Below, piece after piece: positions 40,801-52,800 of a stretch of DNA of 64,000 bases (the stretch's first letter is position 1; each line of letters starts with the position of its first letter). A program made the translations under genes and the position numbers. The notes under the pieces were generated by a model. It did no database searches. It was not told the DNA's origin and saw nothing but the letters and a program-made list of their open reading frames with translations. Source of the stretch: Lagopus muta (Eukaryota > Chordata > Aves > Galliformes > Phasianidae); assembly GCF_023343835.1 (NCBI RefSeq), contig NC_064434.1, forward strand, positions 6,739,505 to 6,803,504, written 5' to 3'.

Positions 40801-43800
40801 GGTGGGTGCGTTTCAGTGCCTGTGTATGGACAGCACGCATCAAAACACTCAGTTACTGCCAAGGAACTTCTCTTTTTGGTTAGGCAGTAAGAGCTCACGG
40901 AATCAGTGGCTTAGAACCATTGCATGCCACAGATGTGAGTGTGCTTTCTAACGTGTGAAGATTCCAAGACATTCTGAGGTTTTGTTGGACTGAATATTTT
41001 CCCCCTTTACCTGGAAGCAAATGTGAAATCAGTCCCCATTGGCACGTTGTCACTCTGTGTGTCTAAAAAGTCGTGGTGAATTTCAGTCAGGTCTTCTCAA
41101 GCTTCCATATCTGGGCTGTGGGTGGAGGAGAGCCCATAAATCCAGGGCATACATCTGCCTTTACCCTGACATAGCAGTGCCTGCTCTAGATCTCATAGCC
41201 TTGGGTTTCTGATGGGAATATTGAATGATGTGGATAAATACCAAAGACATGATTCTGTCATTTCAGCCTTGGAACAGAGTAGAGCAGGTTGATTTGTGTG
41301 TGCCACTATGAATCAATTGCAGTGAAGTTTTTCATTACAAGTCTACACTCTGCTTGCTTAATGTCTCATCACAAGGTTTTTTTGGGGGAGGAAGCCTGGC
41401 TTTGTTGAAGTCTCAGGGAATTTTGCCTTTTACAAGGAGCCTGGGGCTTGACTTGGTGCATTAAAGTCTGTGTAACAGAATGCTTCCTTGGGAAGAAACT
41501 TTCTCAAGTTGAGTCACTGCAGCGTGTCTCTGAGTCAGCGATGACTGCCACAGCTGCTCAGTGCTGTGTGTGGTCATAACTTGCAGCTTTACAGAGTAGA
41601 AGTGCATGATGTCTGTTTGCAGGAAGCTGTGTTGGTCGTTCCTTTCCAACCTTTTTGGTGTTGTTCTGTCTGTCCGTAGAACTCATATGTTTCACTCTTC
41701 GAATTTATGTTCATTTTATCCTTCTTTTTTTTGTTTGTTTGTTTTTTTTTAGGACCCAATGTTGTCTTCCAGTGTGAAAGCACCCCAGAGACCCACTATC
41801 CGAGTTTGACTGTAGCGTGGAGGCAGGGTGGCCAGCCCTGCTCACGTATCTCTGAAACAATCCTTTTGCTCCGCTTGAATGCTAGATCCAGTCAAGAAAT
41901 TGGGTTATCCTGGGTTTTCTTATCTACAGTTACCGTTGATTTGTAAAAGAAAGGATAGTGGGTCTTTGTGTGGCTTTCACTGCTGCTCATTCTCGTTTCC
42001 TTCAGCATTTTTCTTTGGCGTTGATAATCCTCGATCATTAGCATGCATATCCAGTTATCGTTTGCATGGTGGGATTGCAGGCACACAAAGACCCACTATT
42101 TGCACAGTTTATCTGCGCTGCTTTGAATGGGGAGTTGTGTTCTTTTGATGTTGTAATGTACATACTTTGCAGAATTAAAATGTTTGCTGATTGCTGTTTT
42201 AATTTACTTGATTTAATCTCCTACGTATTGAGCTTTTGAAATTGACAGCCTGTGGGGCTCACCCAGAAAACAAACCCTCCCTGTTTCAGCTGCTGGTGGT
42301 CACTGTGATTACAAATATACCGCACAATCTGAGGCTGATGTCTGTTAGGTCTGGGGCAGTTGTGCCTCCAAATAACCTTTTTATCGAGGAAAAAGATATT
42401 AAGCATCGAATGGAAGATCTGTATTTGTCTTCTTCTTTCACAGTAGCTCTATGGCAGGAATTCAGGTTGTTTTGGCTCGATGTGCCCTATCCATAACCAA
42501 CGTCCTTGAAGTGTTTTATTCTGACAGCTCACTTTCAGTTTTGGCCAACAGCAAATTGTAGCGGTCAGTAAGTGCTTAAACAGCCTCTGTGCTACCAGCC
42601 CCTCCTGCCTAACGCATAGGCAGCCCTGGCAAAGAGGTGCTGGTAGAAAACACTAAAAGACACCTGGAGCTGAAGGCAGAGAATCTGGGTTTAAGGCAGA
42701 GGGCACAGTTACACTGCGCTACTGCTGTCAATGTGAGGGAAGGAGCAGAATAGAAGGCTGTAACCTTGATGCCCCTCTGGATGAAAGGAGTCAGCAGCAG
42801 CAGGCTGCTTGTCTGAGGACTAGTTCACACTACATCACTAGTGTGATCCCGTAGGAGCAGGACAGATGTAGGTAATTTAATTAATCTATTTAATTTAGTT
42901 GGTTTCTGAACTCGGTAACGAAACAGCAAAAAGGTCACTTATGCAATCAGAGATGTTTACAAGCCACCCTGTGTTTACTACACGTCTGTGAACGTTGTGA
43001 AGGTACGATCAGGAAAGGTTGGTCAAACTGCAGAGATGTAACAGCCTTTCTGCAGCATCTCTGTAGAAAGAGTGTGTAATGCATTCAATATGCTTTATCC
43101 AATAGTATGGATGTGCCCTTTAGGTCAGAGGTATTTCTTTTGTGCAATATTGACCACAGCAATGTGCCTACAGAAACCTACAAATGGATTTTTACTCTGG
43201 ATGTATTTTGTCTCAACCAGTATTTTGCTATGGAACGAGATCATGTTGCTGTAGGCAGATGACGTGCTCAGTAATTTCTCCAGTGTTCTGCCTGACTTGA
43301 TTTCCTTTTGAAGCTACGTTTTTCAGTATTTCTGCTAGAAGATGCTGAGTGGTATCAAGCAGTCCCTCCCTGTGGTCTAAAAATCAGGTGATCTTACAAA
43401 TTGCCCCATGTCCACAAGGCAGTGCTCACCTGTGGGATCGGTGCTCAGCTGACTTCCTGACGTTCAGTGATTTCCTCAAGGGCCAAACTGCTGCTAATTC
43501 AGGGGGTGGGGGGGAAGGAAAATAACCTTACATCCCATCTGGAATGATGCAGGAAAAGTAGCATTATAGCATTGGGCAAAAGCAGCTGGCCTTACACCCG
43601 TCCTTGGGTGGTGCAGTTGGGGTGTATGAGGACCATCTCACACAAACAGCCCCACGTTTGGGTGTGTAGGTGATAATAACCATTGAAACAGCTGCCCCTC
43701 TGCTTAAACTGATGAGTATTGTGATGAAGCACTGGGGGCTTTCACAGCTTCTCCTGATGTTTCAGTATTACCTGAGTACAGATCTTCTAACTAATAATAT

Positions 43801-46800
43801 TGATAACGGTATGATTTACAATGCTGATTGGAAAAACCTCAGCCCCTGCCCTTGTGCACATCAGGCACAGTCACCTGAGAGCTCTCTCTGTTCTCCTGTC
43901 ACGTGCTGGCACAGAAAGAGCTGTACACATATATCAGGTTATCAGTAAGAAAGGCTGTGCCAAGGGTGTATTAAGGGGCAGATTTTAAAACAAGGTGTAG
44001 CTGTAGAAGCTGTATTAATCTGGGAGAAGAACGTTGGTCTTGGAGCAGGTGAGGACAGGGTGAAAACAAGGGATACCTGCTGAACTGCCGATCCCCTCTC
44101 TGGCCCTGAGAGCCCAAATGCTTCTCAGAGCAATGAGGCATTAACAGTTAAATCTGAAGCCATCCAAGAGAGCAGAAGGTGGCACTGCCTATAGCGCAGT
44201 ACTTGCTTAGTACTGTTTTCTATGAAAATGGGGGCTGCTGTGTAACTGGGTGTCCTACAGCCAATATTTCTTCCATCCCAACGCTTTGTCAGATTGTATC
44301 CCTTTGTGATGTTTCTGAGTGGGGCTCATCACCTGTGCATAGATCTGCTCGTAGGAACGCTGGCAAACTGTGCCCTGCAGTGACGTTGGGAGCTGCTGTG
44401 GGGCAATGCTGCTTCCATGTAATGAACCAATAAACTGCTGCTGAACGGTGTGTGCTGCCTTAAAATATCTTCTGTTGTTCTCTTTGAGCTGGAGTATTAA
44501 CGTATGAGGATGACTGTTTGGACATGCAAATGCAGGCTGTGCTTAGCATGAGGCAATTGTTCATCTTTGGGTTGAAACGCAGTTGTAAGATAACTATGCA
44601 AATGTACTTTATTAAAGGGACACATAAAAGGACCCAGCGTGTCTGTTGTGGTTTTTTGTTCACCTGGGGACATCTTTTCCAATTTGAATAGCTGGGTACA
44701 TGTGTTATGCTGCCTGGGTGTGGGATGCAGTGACTGAGTCTTGCTTTTCACCTCTTGCAAGCTGAATCACGAATTGCTGCTGCTGTGGTGGAAACACAAA
44801 CTGCACTCAGCATTTAGGGGAGCCTGGGCAAAATTCTGATGGTGTTTCCCAGAGCCTGATGAAAACTGACCTTTTCATGGGCTGCAGGAGGCACAGAGGC
44901 GTCTGACCCCACAGGCATGGCAGGAGGACACTGCTGTGGTGTGCCAGCAGGGGTGGGTGCTGTTCAACACCATCCGTCTGCGCTCAGCCTGGAATGAAGG
45001 GACTGCTTAATGCTGGTCCGTGGCACTTGTGACAAGGTGTGTTTTTCTGTGGTAGCCCAGGAGAAGAAGATAATATAGACACACACAGAAAGGACAAACT
45101 AACCAACAGAGCACATTACCCAGCACACCCCAAACCCAAGCAAACCTACATCCCTAAACAGACCAAACTTCTTACATGTGCAGTTTGTGCATAGACCACC
45201 TCTGCCACTAGGTGGTCTTCAGTGTTGGGTTTGCTTAGATCTGGCTTGATCCTTTGGGGAAAGTGCTGGAGCACTCCGTGAGGCTTGAGGTGTCTTTCCA
45301 GAGTTGTCACTTTCTAAATGGGTGTTTATGTTGTTGGCTGTATGGGGAAGTCCATGGGAATTAGGCAAAGCATGTGGTGCCTGAGCAGATTTCCTTCAAA
45401 AAGTGTCCTCGTTCCCCTAGAACTTATCTCAAGTCCTAAATATGTCAGTAGTGCACTGCTATGTGGTTAGGGCCCGTGACTCAAAGGTGCCAGGCTCACA
45501 GCAGCTCTGTAGATGTCGTGCTCAGGAGGGAGCAAAGCAAACCTTGTTTCTCGGACAGCCTGGTGTTGCTTTGCTGTTGCAAGCCAGAAACCAAAGCAAC
45601 AGCTCTGTGCTGCCAGGCAAGGGCTCCTGGCTGTTAAACTAGCAGGAAAGTCCCGGTTCATTTCCTGGCAGGGTTGTGAGCTGGAGGTAAGCTGAGTGCC
45701 AGAGCTGTTGCAGGGAGAGGGGCAGCAGGAATGTGGGAGGAGAATGGGTGGAGATGCAGGTTCACTATTCTGTACCAGGGAGCCAGCAGGTTACTGTGGC
45801 TGCTGTAGAAAACACTGGCAAGTATGTTAAGGTGATCTGTTCTCCCTTTGCTTTTCTTCCCTTCAGATACCAGAGCCTACGCAGGCCTTCTAAAGTCAGA
45901 CAGATGGATTCCACACTATGTTTTCATGGTGGTATCATCAGACCCATCCCAACTCAGAGCTTTTTGAGCAGTGATGATTTAAATGTAAACTAGTACTCAT
46001 CCACTGATCCCAAAAGCCATGACAGTCCAAGTGCAGGGTTACTGCACAGCCATCTGAGTCAGCTGCTGTTTTGTGTCTGGCAATAAGCTTTATAAATCAC
46101 ACCTATCCTTGGTGTGTAGGAAATGCGTGTTTGCCTCCCAGAGTTTGTTTCAACTTGACATATATGGAACAAGACAGACACAAATGCAAGAGTACGTGTG
46201 TTTCTAACAGTTATGATGCAAGCAGACAGCGACAGGAGCTTCAGTACTTTGCTGTCCCTTGTTGGAGGGCTGCACGTTGCAATAGAAAAAAGAAGCACTT
46301 TGTCAAAGCTGAGATCTGAGGTCTAAGTGTGGGCAAAGTACAGTTACTGTACTTTGTACTGCACTGTACTGTCCCAGAATCCAGTGTGTCAGGAACCAGC
46401 TGGGCTTAAATACAGCTATGTACATGAATGTCACTAGAACAGAAGCAGCACACGTTGACCAAAGTCAATCTTGATGGATTATGCAATACAGACTTCATAG
46501 GAATCACACCAGGCTAAAATTTCACTCCTTTTTTTCTTCTAATTTTATCCTCATTATAACTTTGGAAGCAACTAAGGCTCGAAGCAGCATTCTTTGCAGC
46601 TGGAAGAGCTGCAAACCCAGAGCTCTTTGTATGAAGCAATATTTATTCTTGTTAGAAAGCTTAAAGTTCAAGATCCTTCTGGATGCACGCAGCAGAACTG
46701 AAAAGCCCTCATTTTACATCTGGCTGTTGTTTCTGGTGTGGATTTTATCAAAATTGGATGCAGCTGCATCAAGTGATCGATGTATACTCAAATAAACTGT

Positions 46801-49800
46801 AATTGTTTCTTCTTTCTTCCTTGCTCCCTTGCAGTGCTCTGCTAGCACGTGATGGCCAACAGGTGGATCAGAGTTGCACTTTATGTACCCTCCTTGACCC
46901 ATCTAAACATATTTACTGCTTGTTTTTGCCACTTGTTGTTTGGTTACTAAACCTCAAACACCGCTGGTCATGTTTACTAACACAGATAATGAGGAGAAAA
47001 AGTGTGAAACTGTAGAGTCTGCATGTTCCCTTAGAGAACTGGATTTGTGTCATTGAATGTTCTCTGTGTCCTCGTGCATGGTTTGGATTATTTGTACTCA
47101 GTGCATCAGAATAATTCAATGTATCTCTGGCTCATTTGGTTTCTAAACTAGAAAACAACTTACTTAAAACTGTGCATCACAACTTTGCAAATATATCCTG
47201 GTGGTTTGTATAATAAATTAATAGCTGAGGCAGATTACTTGAGAAGCTGGGTCAAGATTAAAGGTGCCGTGCTGTAAATCAGCACCAGACACGTTCTAGA
47301 TGACTTCGTCTCACAGCAGACATTGTGTAAGGTAAGAGGAAAACATGGCTTTGAAAACAGCGTTGCGGAAAAGAAGAGACATAGGAAGTTACAGGAAGTC
47401 AGGAATCCTTATTCTGCATCACAGCATAGGAAGAAGGGATGCTCAAAGGAGTGAAAAGGTGGCAGACTCAAAATTGCTATAAAGAGAGCAGGGTGCAAAC
47501 CACAGTCAGTTGAAACCCAGTGCTGCTGTGGACAGGGGCTTTAAAAGAAAGTGCTCATGTATAGTATGACCCTTGGATTGGCATATGTTGATGTCACTTT
47601 GTGAATTCATCACATCTGAAGGCTTGAGTGGTATCTGAACTACTGGCTTGCTTCTTGTAGGGTGTGCTGATCTCCAAAGCCTCGATACCATGCAGCCGAT
47701 GGAAAGGAAGAGGCAGGGCTACATCCATGAACTCATTCAGACAGAAGAAAGGTATATGGATGATCTTCAGCTTGTCCTGGAGGTGAGATGCTTTCATGTG
47801 GAAGTCTTTGGAAAAACACCACCTTTGTCCTTAAGAATAATAGCAGTGAAGAGATGCTTAAAAATTGTGAAATGCCAGGGGAAGGCAGGAGGTTGTGTGA
47901 GCACCTCCCTTACCTCATGAATCATAGAAGGCCTGGGTTGAAAAGGACCACAGTGCTCATCTAGTTTCAACCTCACTGCTGTGTGCAGGTCACCAACCAG
48001 CAGCCCAGGCTGCCTAGAGCCACATCCAGCCTGGCCTTGAATGCCTGCAGGGATGGGGCATCCACAGCCTCCTTGGGCAACCTGTTCCAGTGCCTCACCA
48101 CCCTCTGTGTGAAATGTTAGGTTTTGTGGTTGACCAGCAATCTAAAAAATCATATAAAAAACAAAGCAAAATCAGTGCTGACTCAACTAAAGGGAGAGCA
48201 AATGCTTTTTTCTCCAAAGAGCTGCTCATCTTTCTGATGTTTTTGATTGCAGGTTTTCCAGAAGCCAATGGCTGATTCGGGTTGTCTCACAGAAGGGGAA
48301 ATGGGGCTGATCTTTATTAACTGGAAGGAACTCATCATGTCAAATACTAAGTTACTGAAGTGAGTACTTGTGTTTTTGTCTCATGTTTTTGTGTATGTGC
48401 TGTGTATGCTATGTGTGCATTCAGAACAGCTGAATGCAAGGCAGGAAGGTAATTGATTTTCTCTTTAGAGCCTTGCGAGTGCGTAAGAAAACGGGAGGAG
48501 AAAAAATGCCAGTACAGATGATTGGGGACATCTTGGCAGCAGAGCTGTCACACATGCAGGCCTACATTCGGTTCTGCAGCTGCCAGCTTAACGGGGCTTC
48601 ATTGCTGCAGCAGAAAACTGATGAAGAAGCTGATTTCAAGGACTACTTAAAGGTATCTTGTTCAGCAGCCTTTGTACCTTCAGCTTTCCTCACTGACAGG
48701 AGCCTTTCTGACCAGCATTGACCAGATCAGAATAACCCAGAGGAGTAAATCTTGCAAAAATAAGATGAGAGAATTCCAAGGAGTGGAGGTTTATATGCTT
48801 CTTCAGCAAGTACTTTACACCATTTCCCATTCTGTTCCTCATTACCTTGGTGTAGTGGTTAACCTTAGGAAGCTACAGAGCCAGTGTCTGCACCTTCCCT
48901 AAATCCACGTGGTCTAAAGGGGGTGGAGTCTGTGGAGTTAAAATGAGAAAGCTATAGTGCTCAATGTGCTGTTCAATGTGCAAACCGATGGGGCATGAAG
49001 TAGCAGCAGGGGCTGGGCCTTCGGTTGCGCATGGTGAGCATCACAGGCAGCTGCAGAAAGAAGTAAGGGATCGCTGCTGTATTGCAGCTGATGCTGTGCC
49101 TTTGAACTGTTGACATCAGGCATTTGCTTCATTCACTGTTTTGTTTTGTTTTGTTTTTCAACCTGAGTGGAGCATATTATGTCAGAATAAAAGCTGGAAT
49201 GGTTTTGTATGTTCTGACTCTGCATGGGCAATGATGCTACAGCGCTGTGCTGGCGAAGCATCTGGGCACAATGACAGCGCTGACTTTCCTGTTTGTTCTA
49301 GATACAAGTGGACTGTATTGTTTGCTAGCCTAAAAGTCTGAGATTTCTTGGAAAGCCTGAAAAAATTAAATCTGATCAGACCCTTTTCAGTGCAGTGAAG
49401 CAGCTGTTTCTTGATGAGTAATACCATGTCTCTGGATTGCACTGTAGAAACTCGCTCTGGATCCTCGCTGCAAAGGAATGCCCCTCTCCAGTTTCCTCCT
49501 GAAACCCATGCAAAGAATAACGCGCTACCCTCTGCTTATAAAGAGTGTGAGTACCCTGAGTGAAGTCCTGTGCGAAAACGCTTTGATTTTATTCTCTATA
49601 GCAAAAGAAAGAAAACCTTATCTCTTCATGGGGATTTCTGGAAGAGTGTGGAGAACTATCTCCCGTGCTTACCTCTGTTTGTGTCTTGGTTTCTCCTCAT
49701 TTTGTTTTGCACCAGATTCTAGAGAATACTCCAGAAAATCACCCAGATCACAGTAACCTCAGGCTTGCCTTGGAGCGTGCAGAAGAGCTGTGTTCTCAGG

Positions 49801-52800
49801 TTAACGAAGGGGTGCGTGAGAAAGAGAACTCGGACCGGCTGGAATGGATACAGTCCCACGTGCAGTGCGAAGGCCTTGCTGAGGTAGCTGCACTGCAGTG
49901 CTCTCTGGCACAGGCTGTGTCAGTTTGTTTTGGGAAGGCCAGAGCAGGGGAGTCTCCTTCTCTGGAGATACTTAAGACCTGCCTGGATCCTTTCTTGTGT
50001 ACCCTGTGGCAGGGAAGCTGCTTTAGCAGGGGGTTGGACTAGAGGAGCTCCAGAGGTCCCTTCCAACCACTACAGTTCTGTGATTCAGGGAAATGAGAGA
50101 GCTTGCCCACATCCCATACTGGGAATGTGATCCACTGCTGATCTCTTGGCAGAGATGTTGCTCACAGCCACAGTATGATGAGCCCTCATTGTTCAAGCAT
50201 TATTTTGGCAATGGGGAATCTCTGTTTACCAGTGTATAATTAATACCATTCAAACAGTTAAACAAACAGAAGTAACTCCCAGTCCTGAAGTTCTGCTCGT
50301 GCTGCCTTTGAACTAAATCAGGTGTACACTTTGGGACAGTTTTCAAAATGAAGTGTGGTACCAGTTTTCACTGGTAGCCAGGGTTGAACAGAGAACAGAG
50401 CCCAGCGGGCCTGTCCTGGTGCCATTGTTTTGCTGTGCATTCATAAGAGGTTACCTGACTGCAGGACTCTTCTTAAACACAACTTCTGGACAGCAGAAAA
50501 GTGACCATGAGGTGAATGCTGGTCCAGACCTGAGCATTTATTGTCTGTAAGCAGATTTAACTTGCTTACAGCTGGGAATAGTGCTGACACCATGACAGAT
50601 CGTGAGACAGCTTCCCTCCTCTTCACTGGTAACTCCATATTCAGTAAGCAAAAGAGGATTTTGAGCAGTTTGAGCAATTGCTGTTGTGAAGAGGAACTAA
50701 TGCCTGCATTTGCTTGCTGCTGCTCATGGATTTTTGTCTCTCCTAGCAACCCGTGTTCAATTCCCTCACAAACTGCTTGGGACCACGGAAGCTCCTGCAC
50801 AGCGGCAAGCTGTACAAGGCGAAGAGCAGCAAGGAGCTGTATGGCTTCCTGTTCAACGACTTCCTGCTGCTTACCTACATGGTCAAACAGTTTGTCTCTT
50901 CTGGCTCTGATAAACTGTTCAGCCCCAAGTCCAACTCCCAGTTCAAAATGTACAAAATGGTGAGTGCAGGAGGTGCCCCATGGTCCTGTTGATTCGAAGT
51001 AGTTTTTCTTTCAGTCCTTTGTTGCCTCCTTTACACGGTGATCTGATTGTTCTTCTTGTATCCTTCAACTTTCAAACACCCTGCAGAAAAAAACATGTAC
51101 TGAAATATCCTTGTAGAGTTTCAGCTTAATGTTGGGGTGATGACGCCACAGCAATGTTTGCTTTTCTTTCAGCCTGTTTTCCTTAATGAAGTCCTGGTGA
51201 AATTGCCCACGGATCCTTCCAGTGATGAGCCAGTTTTCCACATATCACACATTGACAGAGTTTACACACTTAAAACTGACAACATCAATGAGCGGTGAGT
51301 AGAGCAAATGCGAATTTGAGGTTAACCTTTCTGAATGTGGCTGGGGGCTGTGTTCCTGGTGAGCAGGACAAGGCTTAGCTTCCCCATCAGGACATGAACT
51401 CCTCTGACTCTTGTATGAATTACAAGCTTTCTGTCACTTTGTTCTGCTTGTAGGGCAGCTCTTGAAAGCCAGCATTGCATCTACTGCTCCCAGATGTTGT
51501 AGTTGCATAGAAGAATAGTTTAGGTCTGCCAGGTCCTGCATCCCGTAGGATTCTTCCTCAGTGCTGGTCAGTCTTCCATGTGACCCTGCAATGTGTAATA
51601 AAACAGACATTTCAATTTCATTTATTTAGGCTCATATGGAAGCGTGCCATAAGAATTAATGTGAAACCTCTGCAGCTTTGGTCCCTAAGCGAACTTGACT
51701 TGTGGTGCCTCTGAAATCCAGTAAATAAAAAATGGCAAAAGAGGATGGGGCAGAGTCGCTGTTGATGAGGGATTTCCTGCCTATGGTACAACTCTTATGT
51801 TGGGATTGCTCTTTGCAGCACTGCCTGGGTTCAGAAAATCAAAGCAGCATCCGAGCAGTACATTGAAACTGAGAAGAAGAAACGTGAAAAAGCATATCAA
51901 GGTACTGAGTTCTGTCTTCTTCCCTCACCCACCCAGACCCCCAGTGTGTTCTGAAGGATGCTGCACATCTCTGGGGGGAATCTCTCTTCAAAAACAGCCA
52001 GTTTTTGTGGTTGCAGCCAATTTCTGACTTCTTCGTTTCCAGCTCGCTCACAGAAGACCTCGGGAATAGGACGTTTGATGGTGCACGTGATTGAAGCAAC
52101 AGAGCTGAAGGCCTGTAAACCCAATGGTAAGTGATGGAAATAGTCTCACATTCCTGCAGGGTTTGGAAAGGCTCATTAAGAGCAGTCTGGCAATTTGGGA
52201 AATGTGGTTACAGCTGCAGCTCCTGGACATAACAGCCATTATTTAGCTTCAGAGGAGTGAATGGAGAAACAGCTCTGTGCTGCTATAAGATCTGTGGATA
52301 TGTAACCCCACATCATCTGGACAGCAGCGTAGATGTGTGTCCAAGCAGCCTGTAGACAGAGAGGCAGGTTTTGGCACTTCTGGGGTGTCTCACTGCTGCT
52401 TCTCTGTTTAGGGAAGAGCAACCCGTACTGTGAAATCAGCATGGGCTCTCAGAGCTACACAACGAGGACCATGCAGGACACCTTGAACCCCAAGTGGAAC
52501 TTTAACTGCCAGTTCTTCATTAAGGATCTGTATCAGGATGTCCTCTGTATCACCATGTTTGACAGGGATCAATTCTCTCCTGACGGTAAGTGCGTGAACA
52601 TTTGTTTTAGGAAAATAAAGTGTTCTTGTGACTTGGGATGCATGGATTTTCACCAACAGTCTGTAGGTACAATTGCTTTCTGCAAAATGTTGTGTAAAAA
52701 GCTGTGCTTCCATACTGAAGAGGCTGAATAGCTGCCCAGAGCCAACAGTCAGATTTGATCCCACTCAGGCTTTTCTATTAGGAACAGAACTATTTTTTGT

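Larger units (their letters stand above)
37929..47660 (+). other. ITSN2: ITSN2 9.7 kb intron between SH3E and DH
   Basis: This largest resolved intron separates the part shared by short and long intersectins from the GEF module. It holds a plus-strand CR1 at 39.3-39.5 kb, homopolymer C runs near 38,641 and 40,603, a candidate alternative 3' exon at 41,753, an inverted repeat cluster at 41.77-42.10 kb and a small palindrome at 46,335. No other gene is recognisable; the ORFs here are short and unconserved-looking. Confidence 0.85.
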
